From Paulownia fortunei (taxonomy: Eukaryota; Streptophyta; Magnoliopsida; Lamiales; Paulowniaceae), in contig CM033110.1 in the NCBI GenBank assembly GCA_019321725.1, positions 5,015,278 through 5,079,277 of the forward strand: a DNA stretch of 64,000 nucleotides. Direction: 5' to 3'. The position numbers and the translations under genes are program-made. The notes under the pieces were generated by a model that was not told where the DNA came from, did no database searches, and worked only from the letters and a program-made list of their open reading frames with translations. Numbering within the stretch: position 1 is the first letter of the stretch; each line of letters starts with the position of its first letter. Below, in pieces: positions 1-11,094 of the stretch.

Positions 1-1350
1 GTGCGTAGGAAGTTAATGTCAATAGGAGTCCCCCACGAAAGTGCTAGCCAAGTAAAATATGCCTATAGGGTCGTTTGTAAAGAGTACTTCTCGTCCTCAG
101 GAAAAGTGTTAGGAAAATTTTCATCATCTTAACCTTTTGCCTTTAAGATACTTGCGTTCACCAGGTGTCATAGTGGAGAGCCATTGTTTTGCCTCATTCT
201 GGGCTTGATTTACACGGCATCTTAGTCCTCCTTAGTAGATTGGGGTAGCCTTTCGATATTATGCTCTGGTTTCCAAACATGAGCTCAAATAAGATCTCAA
301 TTCACCACTTATAGAGATAGTTATCCCGCTCGGCTGGAATTCTATCTTGTGAGAGTGATCTTTCCTTCACCTAAAGAGTGCGCTTCTGGTTTTGGGCAAA
401 ATTCTACTACATAAGTCTCATGGGATAATCCCCATCTCTTTTGTTACAGGGAGGTGGTCACTGTTGGGATTTTCTTCTCGCTAAGGATGAAGATGATCCT
501 AACTTTGGTTGAGAATTAATCATCGTGATGACTTCCTACTTGTAGGGCTATACTCTTCGCCACTGCTCATGCTAAAGTATCTTTCAATGAGGGGTCTTTA
601 TTATATCAATTTTTAGCCGGTGGTCCTTCATCCAGAGCTCCTTGTTCAAGAGGTGTGGATTCTAGTGGATTAGCTTCTATAGACCATTGTGGCTGAACCT
701 CTAAGGTTAGCGAGTGTCGTCTCTTATTTCTTTTCCTTGTCTTATTCTTCTTGGACTCCGCCTTCTCTGCTTGGCTCTAGCGTGAGGGTTGAGGAGGAGG
801 ACTGTTTAAATGATGTGCTACATGTTAAATCATTACTCTAAGCGCTGCTTGGGCAAAAACATCCTTGAGCAATGCCCGCGGCACTTCCTACATAAACTAC
901 GTCAAGACTAATCCAACTGAGGGTCTATTAGCTGGGACTCGTTGTTCTGGTATTACGGGAGCCTGCTGGTGTTGAGGCTTATGAAGTCGCTGGGGCAGAC
1001 GCTTCTAGGACCACTAGGGCGGACGCTCTTAGGATCGCTGGGGTGGACGCTCCTGGGTGCATGCTTCTGGGACTACTTGGGTGGACATTCCTAAGATCGT
1101 TGGGGCGGACGCTTTTGGGACCGCTGACGCGGATGCTCTTGGGATCGCTGGGGTAAATGCTCCTGGGTGGATGCTCCTGGGATCGCTAGGGCAAATGCTC
1201 CTAGGCGAACGCTTCTAGGACCGCTGGTCTATTCTGTTCCCATTGATCCTTTACTCCTAGTGAGCGTCTTGAATGCTTGTTTTTGTATCCTTACAATGAG
1301 TCTACATTCTCAATGTTGCGGCATAGATTTTCCACAGACGGCACCAAAAT
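1..1350 (-). mobile_element. Ty3/gypsy-type retrotransposon, leader and gag start (fragment)
   Basis: On the minus strand, the text at 1331-1350 reads TTTTGGTGCCGTCTGTGG, the signature found just after the primer-binding site of many plant Tat/Athila-type Ty3/gypsy elements (family knowledge). Below it, reading leftward, comes a stretch whose minus strand encodes a short-repeat peptide, as expected for the low-complexity N-terminus of a gag-like protein. No intact frame survives: stops occur even inside the repeat. The element runs off the left edge, so pol and the 3' LTR cannot be seen. Assignment rests on the leader motif and the higher GC content than the flank; I see no reverse transcriptase here. 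Confidence 0.45.
988..1227 (-). repeat. 24-bp GC-rich tandem repeat (about ten units)
   Basis: Units of the form CGCTGGGGCGGACGCTCTTG followed by GGAC or GGAT recur every 24 bases, with some shortened by about 10 bases near 1058 and 1170. As 24 is eight codons, the array stays in frame; on the minus strand one frame reads as an octapeptide close to QEHPPQRS, repeated with variation and broken by stops near 1090. The array is far more GC-rich than its surroundings. It probably belongs to the gag N-terminus of the retroelement fragment here. Confidence 0.75.
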
Positions 1351-1740
1351 GATACTGTTATTTTTAATATGATGAGGTGTGTTCACTAATACTCGGCACA
1401 TGTCCGCGAACTAGCAATTCCTGAAAATGGGTTCCCTATCTGCAATACGAACAGACGATTAGGAAGGCCTTAGGGTTGTCTTAGGGAAGCCCCTCCGAAA
1501 CTTAAGTCAATATATGTGCGAAAAAATAAACTAACTCAAAGCGTGGAATAAAATTATGTACTTTGTAAATGTGAACATTGAGACTATTTATACCTATTCA
1601 TATTGGGACATTGGTCTTTAATATAATGTAAGTCTCATGGGCCTAGTTGTCTTATCAGACAAATATTTTGTATCTTTAGGCCGCTTGGGCCTCTATATGA
1701 CTTGGGCTATCAACTTGCCCCTAGATCTGAGTTAATTATT
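1348..1740 (-). repeat. Possible 5' LTR adjoining the gypsy leader
   Basis: Sequence directly outside the leader motif starts TGATACTGTT on the + strand, the position where the 5' LTR of a minus-strand element should begin. The outer LTR end is not resolved and no second copy exists in the window, so this is a positional inference. Confidence 0.3.
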
Positions 1741-3145
1741 TCTTGAGTTAAAATAAAAATAAGATAAATAAAGTAAATACAATTTTCATACATATTAAAA
1801 AATATTTTAATCTCGCTGAATAAAGATGTATTTATTCTCCCAAAATATTCCAAAATAAATTTTTATTTTTCCAAAATCCATTTTTTATCTTTATATATCT
1901 TTCAATCAATACATCAACTTAACTATATATATATATATATATATATATACTATGATTATAAGAACAAATAATATATGTATATATATATGTATCTTCAATT
2001 ATTATTTTAATATTAATATTCATTTTTCAACCATTAAATAAATAAATTATTATAAAAATTTGATACGACGCCACTAATAAATATATTTCTATATGAAAAG
2101 ACATCTAAAAAAAATGAGATCGAAATGATTCACAAAACACATTTTTGGTATAAACACATTACCTCATTATTTTCCTACAATTTATTTAAATATATTTTAT
2201 TTCTCACACCTTCTGTAATCTAACTCCCAAAATGTATTTTTCTCATAATATTTATCTCTAAATACTTAAAATAACACTAAACATAGTGTTAGGTGCATAA
2301 AAGTCAACATCATAGAAGATCTTGGCCATTCATTAGTTCACATAAAAACCGTCATGCGGCGCTTGTTCGACCAATCAACAGTTGAGTTTCGGAGTGATTT
2401 TCTAGCCCCCACGCCACAATAGACGCCTCCAGTACAAATGCCATGGTACAAGAAGCTTTATCTCTTCCAAGGAGAAATAAAAAAAAAAAATCTTTGTAGG
2501 GGTCTCCATGGCACATGGGAAATTTTGTATTCAATAAAAAGGATTATTCATATTTTTTTAGAAGCACTAATTACATCATTATATTAATATTTAATTAATT
2601 ATTCATTTAATACATATATCAATAATAAAAAAATTGTAATAAATAATGAAAAATAAATTTATGTAAGCTATACATTTACACGTCTGGTGAAAATTAAACT
2701 CAAGGTCCTATAGTTGTAAAGTTTTAAAATTTCAACATTAATTGCTAAAACAAAACCTCATTAACAATAAAGTTATCCATATTGATTAGTGATTCTCATG
2801 TAACCCAAAAAAAGTAACTCATTCTCATTTATTCTTATGAAAAAGAGATAGAAAAAAAAAAAGAACAAGACATACAATATACGAAGTATAAAGTTTTCAT
2901 TCTAATGTTGTGTTTTTCGACCCATTAAAAAATAAAAAATTACAAAAATACTTTTAGAAATACCATTTAAAAGTTGTTAAATTAAATAAGTATACAAAAA
3001 AATGAAAAAGCAATTTGAACATAACCCGTGGTAGTTTTAGATTCTTTTCCGTCAATCATACTAATTAATTTTCAAATATTTTGATGGTAATATACAAAAT
3101 CATTTGTGAGGTAGGTTCTATATTGGAATGGAGGAATTACAACTT
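1741..3145. other. AT-rich intergenic stretch, no gene seen
   Basis: No coding signal. Contains a TA dinucleotide run at about 1926-1948, poly-A tracts and AT-rich filler. A short less AT-rich patch at 2340-2530 was not recognised. Confidence 0.6.
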
Positions 3146-3879
3146 GTAGTTAACTAGACCCGGGTCGAAAATCTTATAGTTCTGGATTGGAATAGTCGGT
3201 TTGAAAGGTCGGATTCCGACTCTTTAATCGTAACTGGCCCTTGTCGTTATGGTTCAGTTCTGGTTTTGGACCCGGTTAATTGTTGGGTCCTGGCCAATTT
3301 CAACCCTTATTTTATTTTATTTATAATTTTGAGTTATATTTTAAAAAAATTATTATTTTAAAATTTAATTTTACGAAATTACAACTTTTTAAAAACAAAA
3401 AAATAGCTTGAAGTTTTAAACTTAAATTTAAATGAAAATTTTTAAACTTAAATTTGAAAAAAATATTGTTAATTTTTGAAGTTAATGAAAAAAATTTAAC
3501 TTAAATTTGAAAAAAATATTGTTAACTAAAATTTAAATTATCTAATATTATAATTATAATAAATTTGAAAAATTAAAAACAATGTATCAATTTGAATTCT
3601 TAAAGTTTAAATTTAAATTTTAATAAAAAAATTGCACTTAAATTTAAAAAAGAAACATATAAGCTAAAATTTAAATTATATAATTAAAAATAATTTTAAA
3701 AAATGATTTGAATTTAAATTTTAGTTGCCTATGTATCATCTTAGGATATAAAGGAATCAAAGTTCATGTAGTTCTCTTACCTTTATACTCTTCTTACCTT
3801 AAGGAGTGGTGTGGTTTAATCACTTCCACCTGTTCTCATCATCATTCTGTCTGTCCTCCTCTTGATCTTCCTTCTAGTT

Positions 3880-4090
3880 CGATTGACCTTGTCTTCATAT
3901 AGATGCCTTGATCCAATCATCAAGATACGCTTGGGTTTCTGAATTTTTGGAAGACAAAATTGAGCGTTTCTCACTCAATATGTTGTCTTCCGCACTGAAA
4001 ATTTGTTCTACTATAACGTTTAAGGTGGGTGAAGCAAATATCTCCTTCGTCATCACAGATAAAACTAGTCATCACAGATAAAACTAGGTA
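3880..4090 (-). pseudogene. hAT transposase C-terminal dimerisation region
   Basis: Minus-strand translation gives EIFASPTLNVIVEQIFSAE then NILSEKRSILSSKN and a C-terminal YLDDWIKAS. This matches the conserved end of BED-type hAT transposases (pattern ASTVAVEQAFSAGG, NILDERRSRL, LDDW). A 19-bp direct duplication, TCATCACAGATAAAACTAG, lies at about 4050-4087. Confidence 0.75.
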
Positions 4091-4210
4091 AGTTTACTCC
4101 TTTTTGCGACCACCATCGCAAAATGTCGAACACTCCATCATTATATGTTTCATTAAATAAATAAAATATTAAAATAACTTTCAAGTTCCTGGCTGGAACT
4201 TGATGATCTT

Positions 4211-4963
4211 TGTAATACAAATTTCGTTATCTGTAAAAATTACAAACAAGAAAAATAGTTCAAATAAAATTTTATTGAATTTAATGAAAATATGTAGATA
4301 CAATCTCCATTGATCATCTGATTCTTCTCTTCAAGAACGTTAACTTTATGAATTTGATAACTTCTTAATGGAATCGAACATCCGATCTCCTCTAAGGTTG
4401 ATTTGATTTTTAATAACATTAATTCAAGGGTTTAACAACTTAATCTCGAATTAAACACCATGATTTGATGAGATCCGCGACGAACGTCTTGCTTTTCGCC
4501 TTGAACACCATGGATCTCCTTGAATTTGATGGACTTGGGATGAGAGAACTTCTTCCAACACTTTTCTTGATAGGACTTCTTTTTCTTCTCAATTTGTATT
4601 TAACTTTTTGGATATAACCCTTATTTATACTTGTAGAATGAGGGCTTTTGCCTTTTTTACTTGATGACATGGAAGGATTTGATTGGTTTTTCATGATTTG
4701 ATAGACATTTATTGCCTTAATCACAAGATGTAATTTGAATTACCATATTATTAGTATTCACTTCTATAATTTGTAATATACGATCTTTATTGCCAAAACA
4801 TCATAATTTGACATATGGTAATATATAATTTTATCAATAAAATATTTTATTTAATTTTTGAAATTTAATGATAATTCCAAAAATAAATAAAAATATAAAA
4901 TGATAAGTTAAAATTTATTACACATGTCAATGCATAATTGGTTGCAAATTTTTCATATCTACA
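4211..4963 (-). repeat. LTR of the pol-less gypsy element
   Basis: Bounded by TGTAATACAAATTTC at the left and CATATCTACA at the right, i.e. TG...CA ends, about 753 bp. Homologous with both copies in the insert at 42120-43582, which share the closing CCATGTCTACA and the GCATAATTGGYTRYAAATTT segment. The purine tract next to it on the gag side fits a polypurine tract, making this the 3' LTR of a minus-strand element. Confidence 0.75.
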
Positions 4964-5039
4964 AATGCCCTCTCGATACTTGTTCACATGCATCCAATGG
5001 GTGTGAAAAGTGAATAAGTCTTGAAATCTTTTGAATTGA

Positions 5040-5615
5040 TTTGAACGTGTAGATAGTTTATCCTCATATCAAGAAGTTCTTGACTTAATTTGACTTTATA
5101 GATATTTTATACTCGTATAAAGGAGTCTTCATTTGAATTTAAAATTTATAGATAGTCTATACTCGTATCAAAGAGTCTAAATTTGAATTTAAAATTTGTT
5201 AGATAATTTATACTCGTATCAAGGAGTCTTTATTTGAATTTGAAACTTGTAGATAGTTTATACTCGTATCAAGTAGTTTTCATTTGAATTTGACTTCTAG
5301 ACATTTTATACTCATATCAAAAAGTGTTTCATTTGATTTGAATTGTAGACCTTTTATACTCATGCCAAGGAGTATTTCATTTGAATTTGAATTTATAGAT
5401 AGTATATACTCGCATCAAGAAGTTTTTATTTGGATTTGACTTATACACCTTTTATACTCTTGTCAATGAGTGCTTCATTTGATTTGATTTGTAGACCTTT
5501 TATGCTCATATCAAGGAGCTTTACTGACAATTTATATTCTTATCAAGGAGCACTTGAGAAAACTTCAATTTGAAAATTTTAGATAGTTTATACTCATATT
5601 TAGGAGCATTGGAAA
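5040..5615. repeat. Degenerate tandem repeat, about 55-60 bp units
   Basis: About ten units, each with a core TAGATAGTTTATACTCGTAT followed by CAAGGAGT and a spacer ending TCATTTGAATTTGA. Spacing is roughly 54-62 bases and units diverge by point changes (TAGACCTTTTATACTCATAT, for example). It lies between gag and the 3' LTR. Known Tat/Ogre-type elements often carry tandem repeats in this part, so it is likely element-borne. Confidence 0.85.
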
Positions 5616-6470
5616 GTCAAAGTCAGTAGTTGTTGCATATGATACCGCATCTTCTTCTTCTTCTTCATCATTGACATCACTTGGGCATTCTTGTTTGTCA
5701 AAATTCATGTTTAACTTAATGGCATGTGCACGAGTTGCCAAGTCTCCAAAAATTTTTGGTTTGATTCCTTGAAGTATGTAGTAGAGACCCCATTGCATTC
5801 CTTGTATACATATCTCAATTGCACAAGTTTTTGACAAAGTATCTTTACAATTCAAAGATAGATTTCTTCAATTATTGATATATTCAAGTACGGGCTCATC
5901 TTCTTTTTGTCTTAAGTTAGCAAGTTCAACCATACTAACAGTTCGACGGGTGCTATAAAAGTGATTGAGAAACTCTTGTTCTAATTGCTCCCAACTATCA
6001 ATTGAGTTTGCCTCCAGGTTGGTGTACCAATCAAATGCATTTTCCATCAATGAGTGAATAAATTGTTTAACTAGACAATCCCCATATATTCCGGCATTAT
6101 TGCATGTCTCAATAAAATGAGCTATATGTTGCTTCGAGTTTCCTTTGCCATCAAATTGCTGAAATTTTGGGGGTTGATAACCAAATGGCATCTTCAAATT
6201 GTCAATTCTCTTAGTGTATGGTTTGACATAAGTCAAAGATAATTTGGAGCTTCCATCGAGTTTGTCATTGATAGTCCCTGTGATAAACTCTTTTATTTGG
6301 TCAATAGGAATTAACTCATCAGATGAAACTTGCAACTCTTTAGAAGACACATCTCTTTCACTTGATTGTTGTTTCATAGACACCTCAGTTTCGTCATGAG
6401 CTTCAATTTGTTTGCCATTACGCGACTAGTATTGATGAAACTTTAAGATCATCAATACTAGCATTATTAG
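5600..6470 (-). pseudogene. Ty3/gypsy gag (Retrotrans_gag domain), frameshifted
   Basis: The main open frame on the minus strand (6383-5868, 171 residues from its first Met; the frame continues upstream to about 6470) includes KMPFGYQPPKFQQFDGKGN, HFIETCNNAGIYGD, NAFDWYTNLEANSIDSW, LEQEFLNHFYSTRRTVSM and EDEPVLEYIN, the classic plant Retrotrans_gag core. A frameshift/stop near 5865 ends it. The domain continues in another frame at 5855-5565 with EICIQGMQWGLYYILQGIKP and ATRAHAIKLNMN, then an acidic EEEEE run. Gag packages element RNA. This copy is broken and cannot make the whole protein. Confidence 0.85.
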
Positions 6471-6539
6471 CTGCAATATTGTCAAATAATATTAAAAAAA
6501 ATTATTAACTAAATTATATTATTTTAATATTAAAAATAT

Positions 6540-7300
6540 AATTTGTAAAATATTTGTAGCTGTGGGTAAACAATCAAAAACTCTAAATGAAAGTAATTTT
6601 TTTGGAGTGTTAAAGAATCATAAATCCAATGGTATGTAATACTCATATATGAATGTATTTGCTAATGATCACTCAAAATATCACTACATAAAGAAATTTT
6701 ATTATTTATATTAATATTTATTTTAACTATTTTTTAGTTTTTTTTTACATGCGTGTTAATGTAGTTCGTGGAACACCTTTAGTCGCAGGATTATATGTTG
6801 TTGGAATTAACTTATTAAAAAAACTTATTTGTAAAACTAAAACTAAGATATTCAACTGAAATAAATCTAGCTAAATTTTTCTAAATTTAACATCATTATA
6901 TTTAAATAAGAAAATATCGTTACTTCCACTGGCGCCGAAAGATGCAAATGACGACATTTGAGTTTGAGTATGGTCGATGCCAAATTCCACCGAATGCTTC
7001 TTCTCCATATGTCTTGTTAAGAATCCATAACCGCCTCCAGATTGAAATTTATAAGATTACAAACAATACTTATACTTTGTTGGCATCTCTCCATTCAAAA
7101 GTATTACTTTATCAAAATGTTTAGGGAAAATAAAAGATTTGAGAGATGGAGTAGATCGAGTATTAGCATCACTCATTATTTCTTGAGTTGTAAATAAGTG
7201 AGTTTACTTTTCATCACTTAACTCCATGTTATAATCCATGTTGAGTCTAGGTTGTTCGTCGGTAGTGGGCATATTTTCCTTACCTCTATTGATTGAATTG
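6540..7300 (-). pseudogene. hAT transposase N-terminal part with BED zinc finger
   Basis: Minus-strand reading from about 7290 gives an acidic N-terminal stretch (MPTTDEQPRLNMDYNM). Then follows a BED-type finger around 7130-6960 with KYKYCL, YKFQSGGGYGFLTRHMEKKH and VEFGIDHTQTQMSSFASFG; the second cysteine of the CxxC pair is lost. A stretch at 6740-6900 and LSFRVFDCLPTATNI near 6545-6590 continue the hAT order. Several stops and frame changes; a relic. Confidence 0.7.
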
Positions 7301-7770
7301 ACCATTTTTTATAATTGATGAAAATTTAGAAATATAGAATTGAAAAATGAAAAATTGAAGATGAAGGAATGAAATACAGAAAATAATTTAATAAAAGAAT
7401 TAAGAATAAATAATTAAATATTTGAAATAGTATTGACAATTTACAATTGATTGTTGAGAGAATTTAGTTATTGAAAGAACTGAGTGTAGAGAATTGAAAA
7501 ATTGAGAGTTGAGAATGTAGAAGTGTAAAAAAAAGAAAAAAAAAAGAGGCGGTGGTGGCATGCTGACTGTTGCCAACGGTCAAATGACCATAACATCATT
7601 ATATTTAAACCCCAACCCATAACCGGCTCTTGATCCCAAGAGCTAGTTACGAGTCTGATCCACCGACCTGTGGTTAATGGGTTTTGACCCGTTGATCACG
7701 GATCGATTATGAGTCGGGTCTAGTTTTGATCTGATCCATGATCGGGTCTATAGTCAACTATGTATAGGTA

Positions 7771-8754
7771 TAGTGGCTCATCTAAATGGATGTACTAGAT
7801 TATAGTAATATTATCTTAATCATTAGTTAAAATATTAAAATAGTATATGATACCAAATAATCATCTTAAGATATTCATAGGAAAATTAGGAAAGAAAAAA
7901 ATTTCTGGTACAAAAATTGAAAAAAGAAGAGAATTTTTACGCATTAATTTTTTTCAATTATTTTTCTTAAAAATACTAGAGATGAAACCAATCCACTCCC
8001 AAATAGAGCCTAGGAATTCAGAAACTACCATCTATTTAAGTTTTTCTTTTACTAAAATGGAAATTTTGTAATTTCCATAAGAAACAAAACAAAAGAACAT
8101 AAATACAAATTTACATAGATCACGTGAGATGTGGTCGAGGCACAAGCACCCACAACACGTTAATATCTACACTATTATTTATTAAGTGTTTAAATAATAA
8201 ATAAATATTTTATTTTATAATAAAAAAATATTTACTTAATATATGATATATTAAATGTAATTTTTCAAAAAAATGTGCAGCATCTCAAACACACACATAG
8301 GCACAACACACCCATCAATGTCATCTCATTGATTAGGAGTTTCAAGTTGGTAGTGGGCTCTGCTCCAAGTTGAGTTTGCTTCAGACTCTTCCTACTCAGT
8401 TAGACACGTGTTGGTTAAAACCATATTTCTCTCCACTTTTGGAATTTTATAAGTATTACACCTAATATATATTAGTCGCTTTGTGTACCATATATCAAGT
8501 GTAATATGAATATTACCCACATTTTCTCTTCCCCTTGTCATTTGTCGTACAGTACTACACAATTTACTTTTTCCTAGTTTACTAATAAATTAGCATATAT
8601 TTCTACTTAACTCTGCCACACTTCTAATGTACATAAGATATTTAAATAGGCTCATTTATCATCTTAGCTTTACAGGCACAAACAACCGATAAGAAGATAT
8701 CCTGATTGTGCCCAATGTTCATTATCTGAACCAAAGTGAAAAACTACGACCATT
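7771..8754. other. Intergenic DNA, no gene seen
   Basis: AT-rich sequence with a short region of higher GC near 8280-8400. No recognisable coding signal, RNA gene or element end. Confidence 0.55.
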
Positions 8755-8925
8755 TGTAAGACATCATTTCATCAAAGACTATGTGGAAAAAAAGAACATA
8801 TCCATTGACCACTTCATACTAAAAATCAGATAGCTGATAGCTTAACAAAAACCCTCTATGAAATTAGGTTTATCTTATTACGAAGCGAATTGGGCATGCT
8901 TGATTTAAATGCTTAATTTCTTATG
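8755..8925 (+). pseudogene. Ty1/copia RNase H C-terminal fragment
   Basis: Translation gives VRHHFIKDYVEKKNISIDHF, then after a one-base frame change QIADSLTKTLYEIRF and LRSELGMLDLN. This is the end of copia polyproteins (pattern RHHFIREKVEKGxI, QxADIFTKPL, LGM). Short, isolated and frameshifted; no LTRs found around it. Confidence 0.7.
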
Positions 8926-9111
8926 GGCATGCAATTTAGGGGAAACTTGCTAGTTAGCTTAAGAGACTAGTGATATTTCTAATGGGTCATCATTATTTTG
9001 GTCTATGTTTTCTAACAGCAAAGTTAAATCATTTTAGACAAGTCATTTTTATCAAGATAGTTTTTTAAACTCTTTGAAATATCAGCCTTATAATTTTTCA
9101 TATACTAAAAG
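8926..9111. other. Short intergenic stretch
   Basis: No feature recognised between the copia fragment and the next LTR. Confidence 0.5.
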
Positions 9112-11083
9112 TGAGTGGACCTCCCAAAAATATGTATCCATATATATAACAACATGTGGAATATAATTTGTGCATATTTGCATGTGTATAACTTTTTTTG
9201 TTCAGTTAGTTAGTTTGACATATCATTGATAAAATAAAGTGTTTTAACATCCTGTAACATTATATATAGATATATAGTTATTTGAATGATATAAGGTCTA
9301 TCAAAATCATCACAAAATTCAGACTCATTTACAATGGAGTTTTGAAAGTGATATACAGGATAAGGTCACTAATATAATACAATAGACCGTAAAATCAAAA
9401 ACACAGCCTACAAAATAGCCCAATATGTCATCATCCATGTACATCAATCTTTGACAGCCTATAGGAACTCCACATCCAACCCAGTAAACTAAAGGTCTCA
9501 AGTCTCACCATGCTTACCTACAATGCATGAACTACGTGAGCTAAGGCTCAGTAAGTGAAAATCATGCATGCTGAAACAATAATCTAACATATATGCGATG
9601 CATCTCTATGAAATCACGCCAGGAATGTAAGCTCCTGAACCAAAACATTTCATTCAAAATTATTTTCCATCACTAGGCCCTTGGCCTACCTATTACACAC
9701 CGGATAGAGTTCTAAACAATATCAATAATCACATGGCTATAAATAAATTAACTCAGTGCAGGGGCTATCTCCTAGGATCACTAGAGGTCCACCCCCTATC
9801 TTTCCCTATGATCCTCCAAAATTCTTCCCACTAGTGGAGTCAATAAGGGCACAATTAAGTGGCCCACCCTCTCATGACCACCAGAGGTACAGCCCCTTTC
9901 AACCCCTATGATCCTCTGAGAAATAACACTCGCGGCGCCCCAAAATATCATATAATCACACCTCGCATGCCTCGATGTACTAGTAGTGGCCAATCAAAGT
10001 AATTTCTTTCTAAAAATATTGTCATGCATTCAAAACCTCAATTGTGAGCCCGTGTTATGCATGCATGTGTAAATATTAATCAATGGCATGTTCAATGACA
10101 CAACGGATCCCATATCCTATTATCCAAGCAACGTATGCACTATAAGATATTTATAATACTCATAATATACTCATCAAGAGACAAGAATCACATTTAATAT
10201 AGATAAGGCAAGAAATACTATGTCCATGTATTGTAGTTGTAAATGAATTTTCACTTACCTTTAATCGATTGTACCTTACTTATTAGTTTCTTAGGTGTTA
10301 CTCCTAAACCTTAGGTGTGAATAATTTGTAAAAATATAAAATATCAGTCACTATCCTCAATCAATAAGTTCATTATGCTTAATCCTATACAAGGACCTTG
10401 AATTTCAATCTAACTATGTAACAATCAAACTTTACTACTTAGGGACTATTTGAGGTGTTAGCTTGAGATGTTAGCTTAAGTTTAATAAGAAAGCATGAGG
10501 TGGCAAAACTTGAGGTGGCAAATAGTGGTTTAAATTTGATATTATACACAACTTATACAACTCTAATCTGGTGCTTCACAGCATTTATTTCTTTATTTAC
10601 AACTTATTTTAATTTTCATACAATCGGATAATAAATTCTACCCTAATTTCTTAACCGTTCATTCGATCTTTAAATCATATGCACATATGGACCTTAAAAT
10701 ATGATACTTAAATCAAATTACATTATGTTTAATATCTCAAGTATTATTAGTTTATGGATGTATACCTTTAAAACACCTTAATCTAGTTGAATCGAAACAT
10801 ATTATCTTACTAGTAATACCTTTAATTACTTCTAAAATTATAACATATAACCTATGAATATCTAATAGATTGACCAAGTTATTCTTTCTCTTATCAAAAT
10901 ATTGAATTTCTTAATTATGTTATAAGATTTCAACCACTAATATCATGTGATAGCATTAGAGGTATAACGATTAAGAATGCTATATAAAATACCATATAAA
11001 TGTTAATGCAAATTAGTATATAAGTAGCATGTAATGTATGAATCACATTGGTCAAGTGAGTAGTGTGAGGCTTGAGTATTACA
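9112..11083 (-). repeat. 3' LTR (left copy, internally deleted)
   Basis: Starts near TGAGTGGACCTCCCAAAAAT and ends GAGTATTACA just before the polypurine tract. Compared with the other LTR it lacks a block of about 0.9 kb (junction near 10446-10450, where GGGACTA is directly joined to TTTGAGGTGTTAGC) and about 55 bp near 10677 (ends share AAATC). The open frame at 9796-9993 on the minus strand is spurious LTR sequence. Confidence 0.8.
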
Positions 11084-11094
11084 TCCTCCCCTCC

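Larger units (their letters stand above)
4211..6480 (-). mobile_element. Pol-less Ty3/gypsy fragment: 3' LTR, tandem repeats, gag
   Basis: In element order (minus strand): a gag coding region (about 6470 to 5600), a tandem-repeat array (about 5615 to 5040), a purine-rich tract just before the LTR (minus GAGAGGGCATT at 4964-4974) and one LTR (4963 to 4211). No protease, reverse transcriptase or integrase occurs between gag and LTR, and no 5' LTR is visible above 6480, so the copy is both internally reduced and truncated. It sits within the hAT relic, so it inserted later. The same LTR family recurs at 42120-43582. Confidence 0.75.
3147..7760 (-). mobile_element. hAT-family DNA transposon relic with nested gypsy fragment
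   Basis: Imperfect terminal inverted repeats bound the region: TAGTTAACTAGACCCGGG at 3147 and, reverse-complemented, TAGTTGACTATAGACCCG ending at 7760, with further GACCCGG-like motifs inside each end (3240-3300, 7600-7740). Between them on the minus strand lie a BED zinc finger (about 6960-7130), the start of the catalytic region (about 6540-6760) and the C-terminal hAT dimerisation region (about 3890-4080). The middle of the transposase is missing and a retrotransposon fragment (4211 to about 6480) occupies the gap. I could not find a matching 8-bp target duplication. Dead: stops and frameshifts throughout. Confidence 0.7.

Noticed and set aside
5040..5615. CRISPR-like periodic repeat
   Set aside because: Units are adjacent, degenerate and lack unique spacers; plant retroelement tandem repeat.
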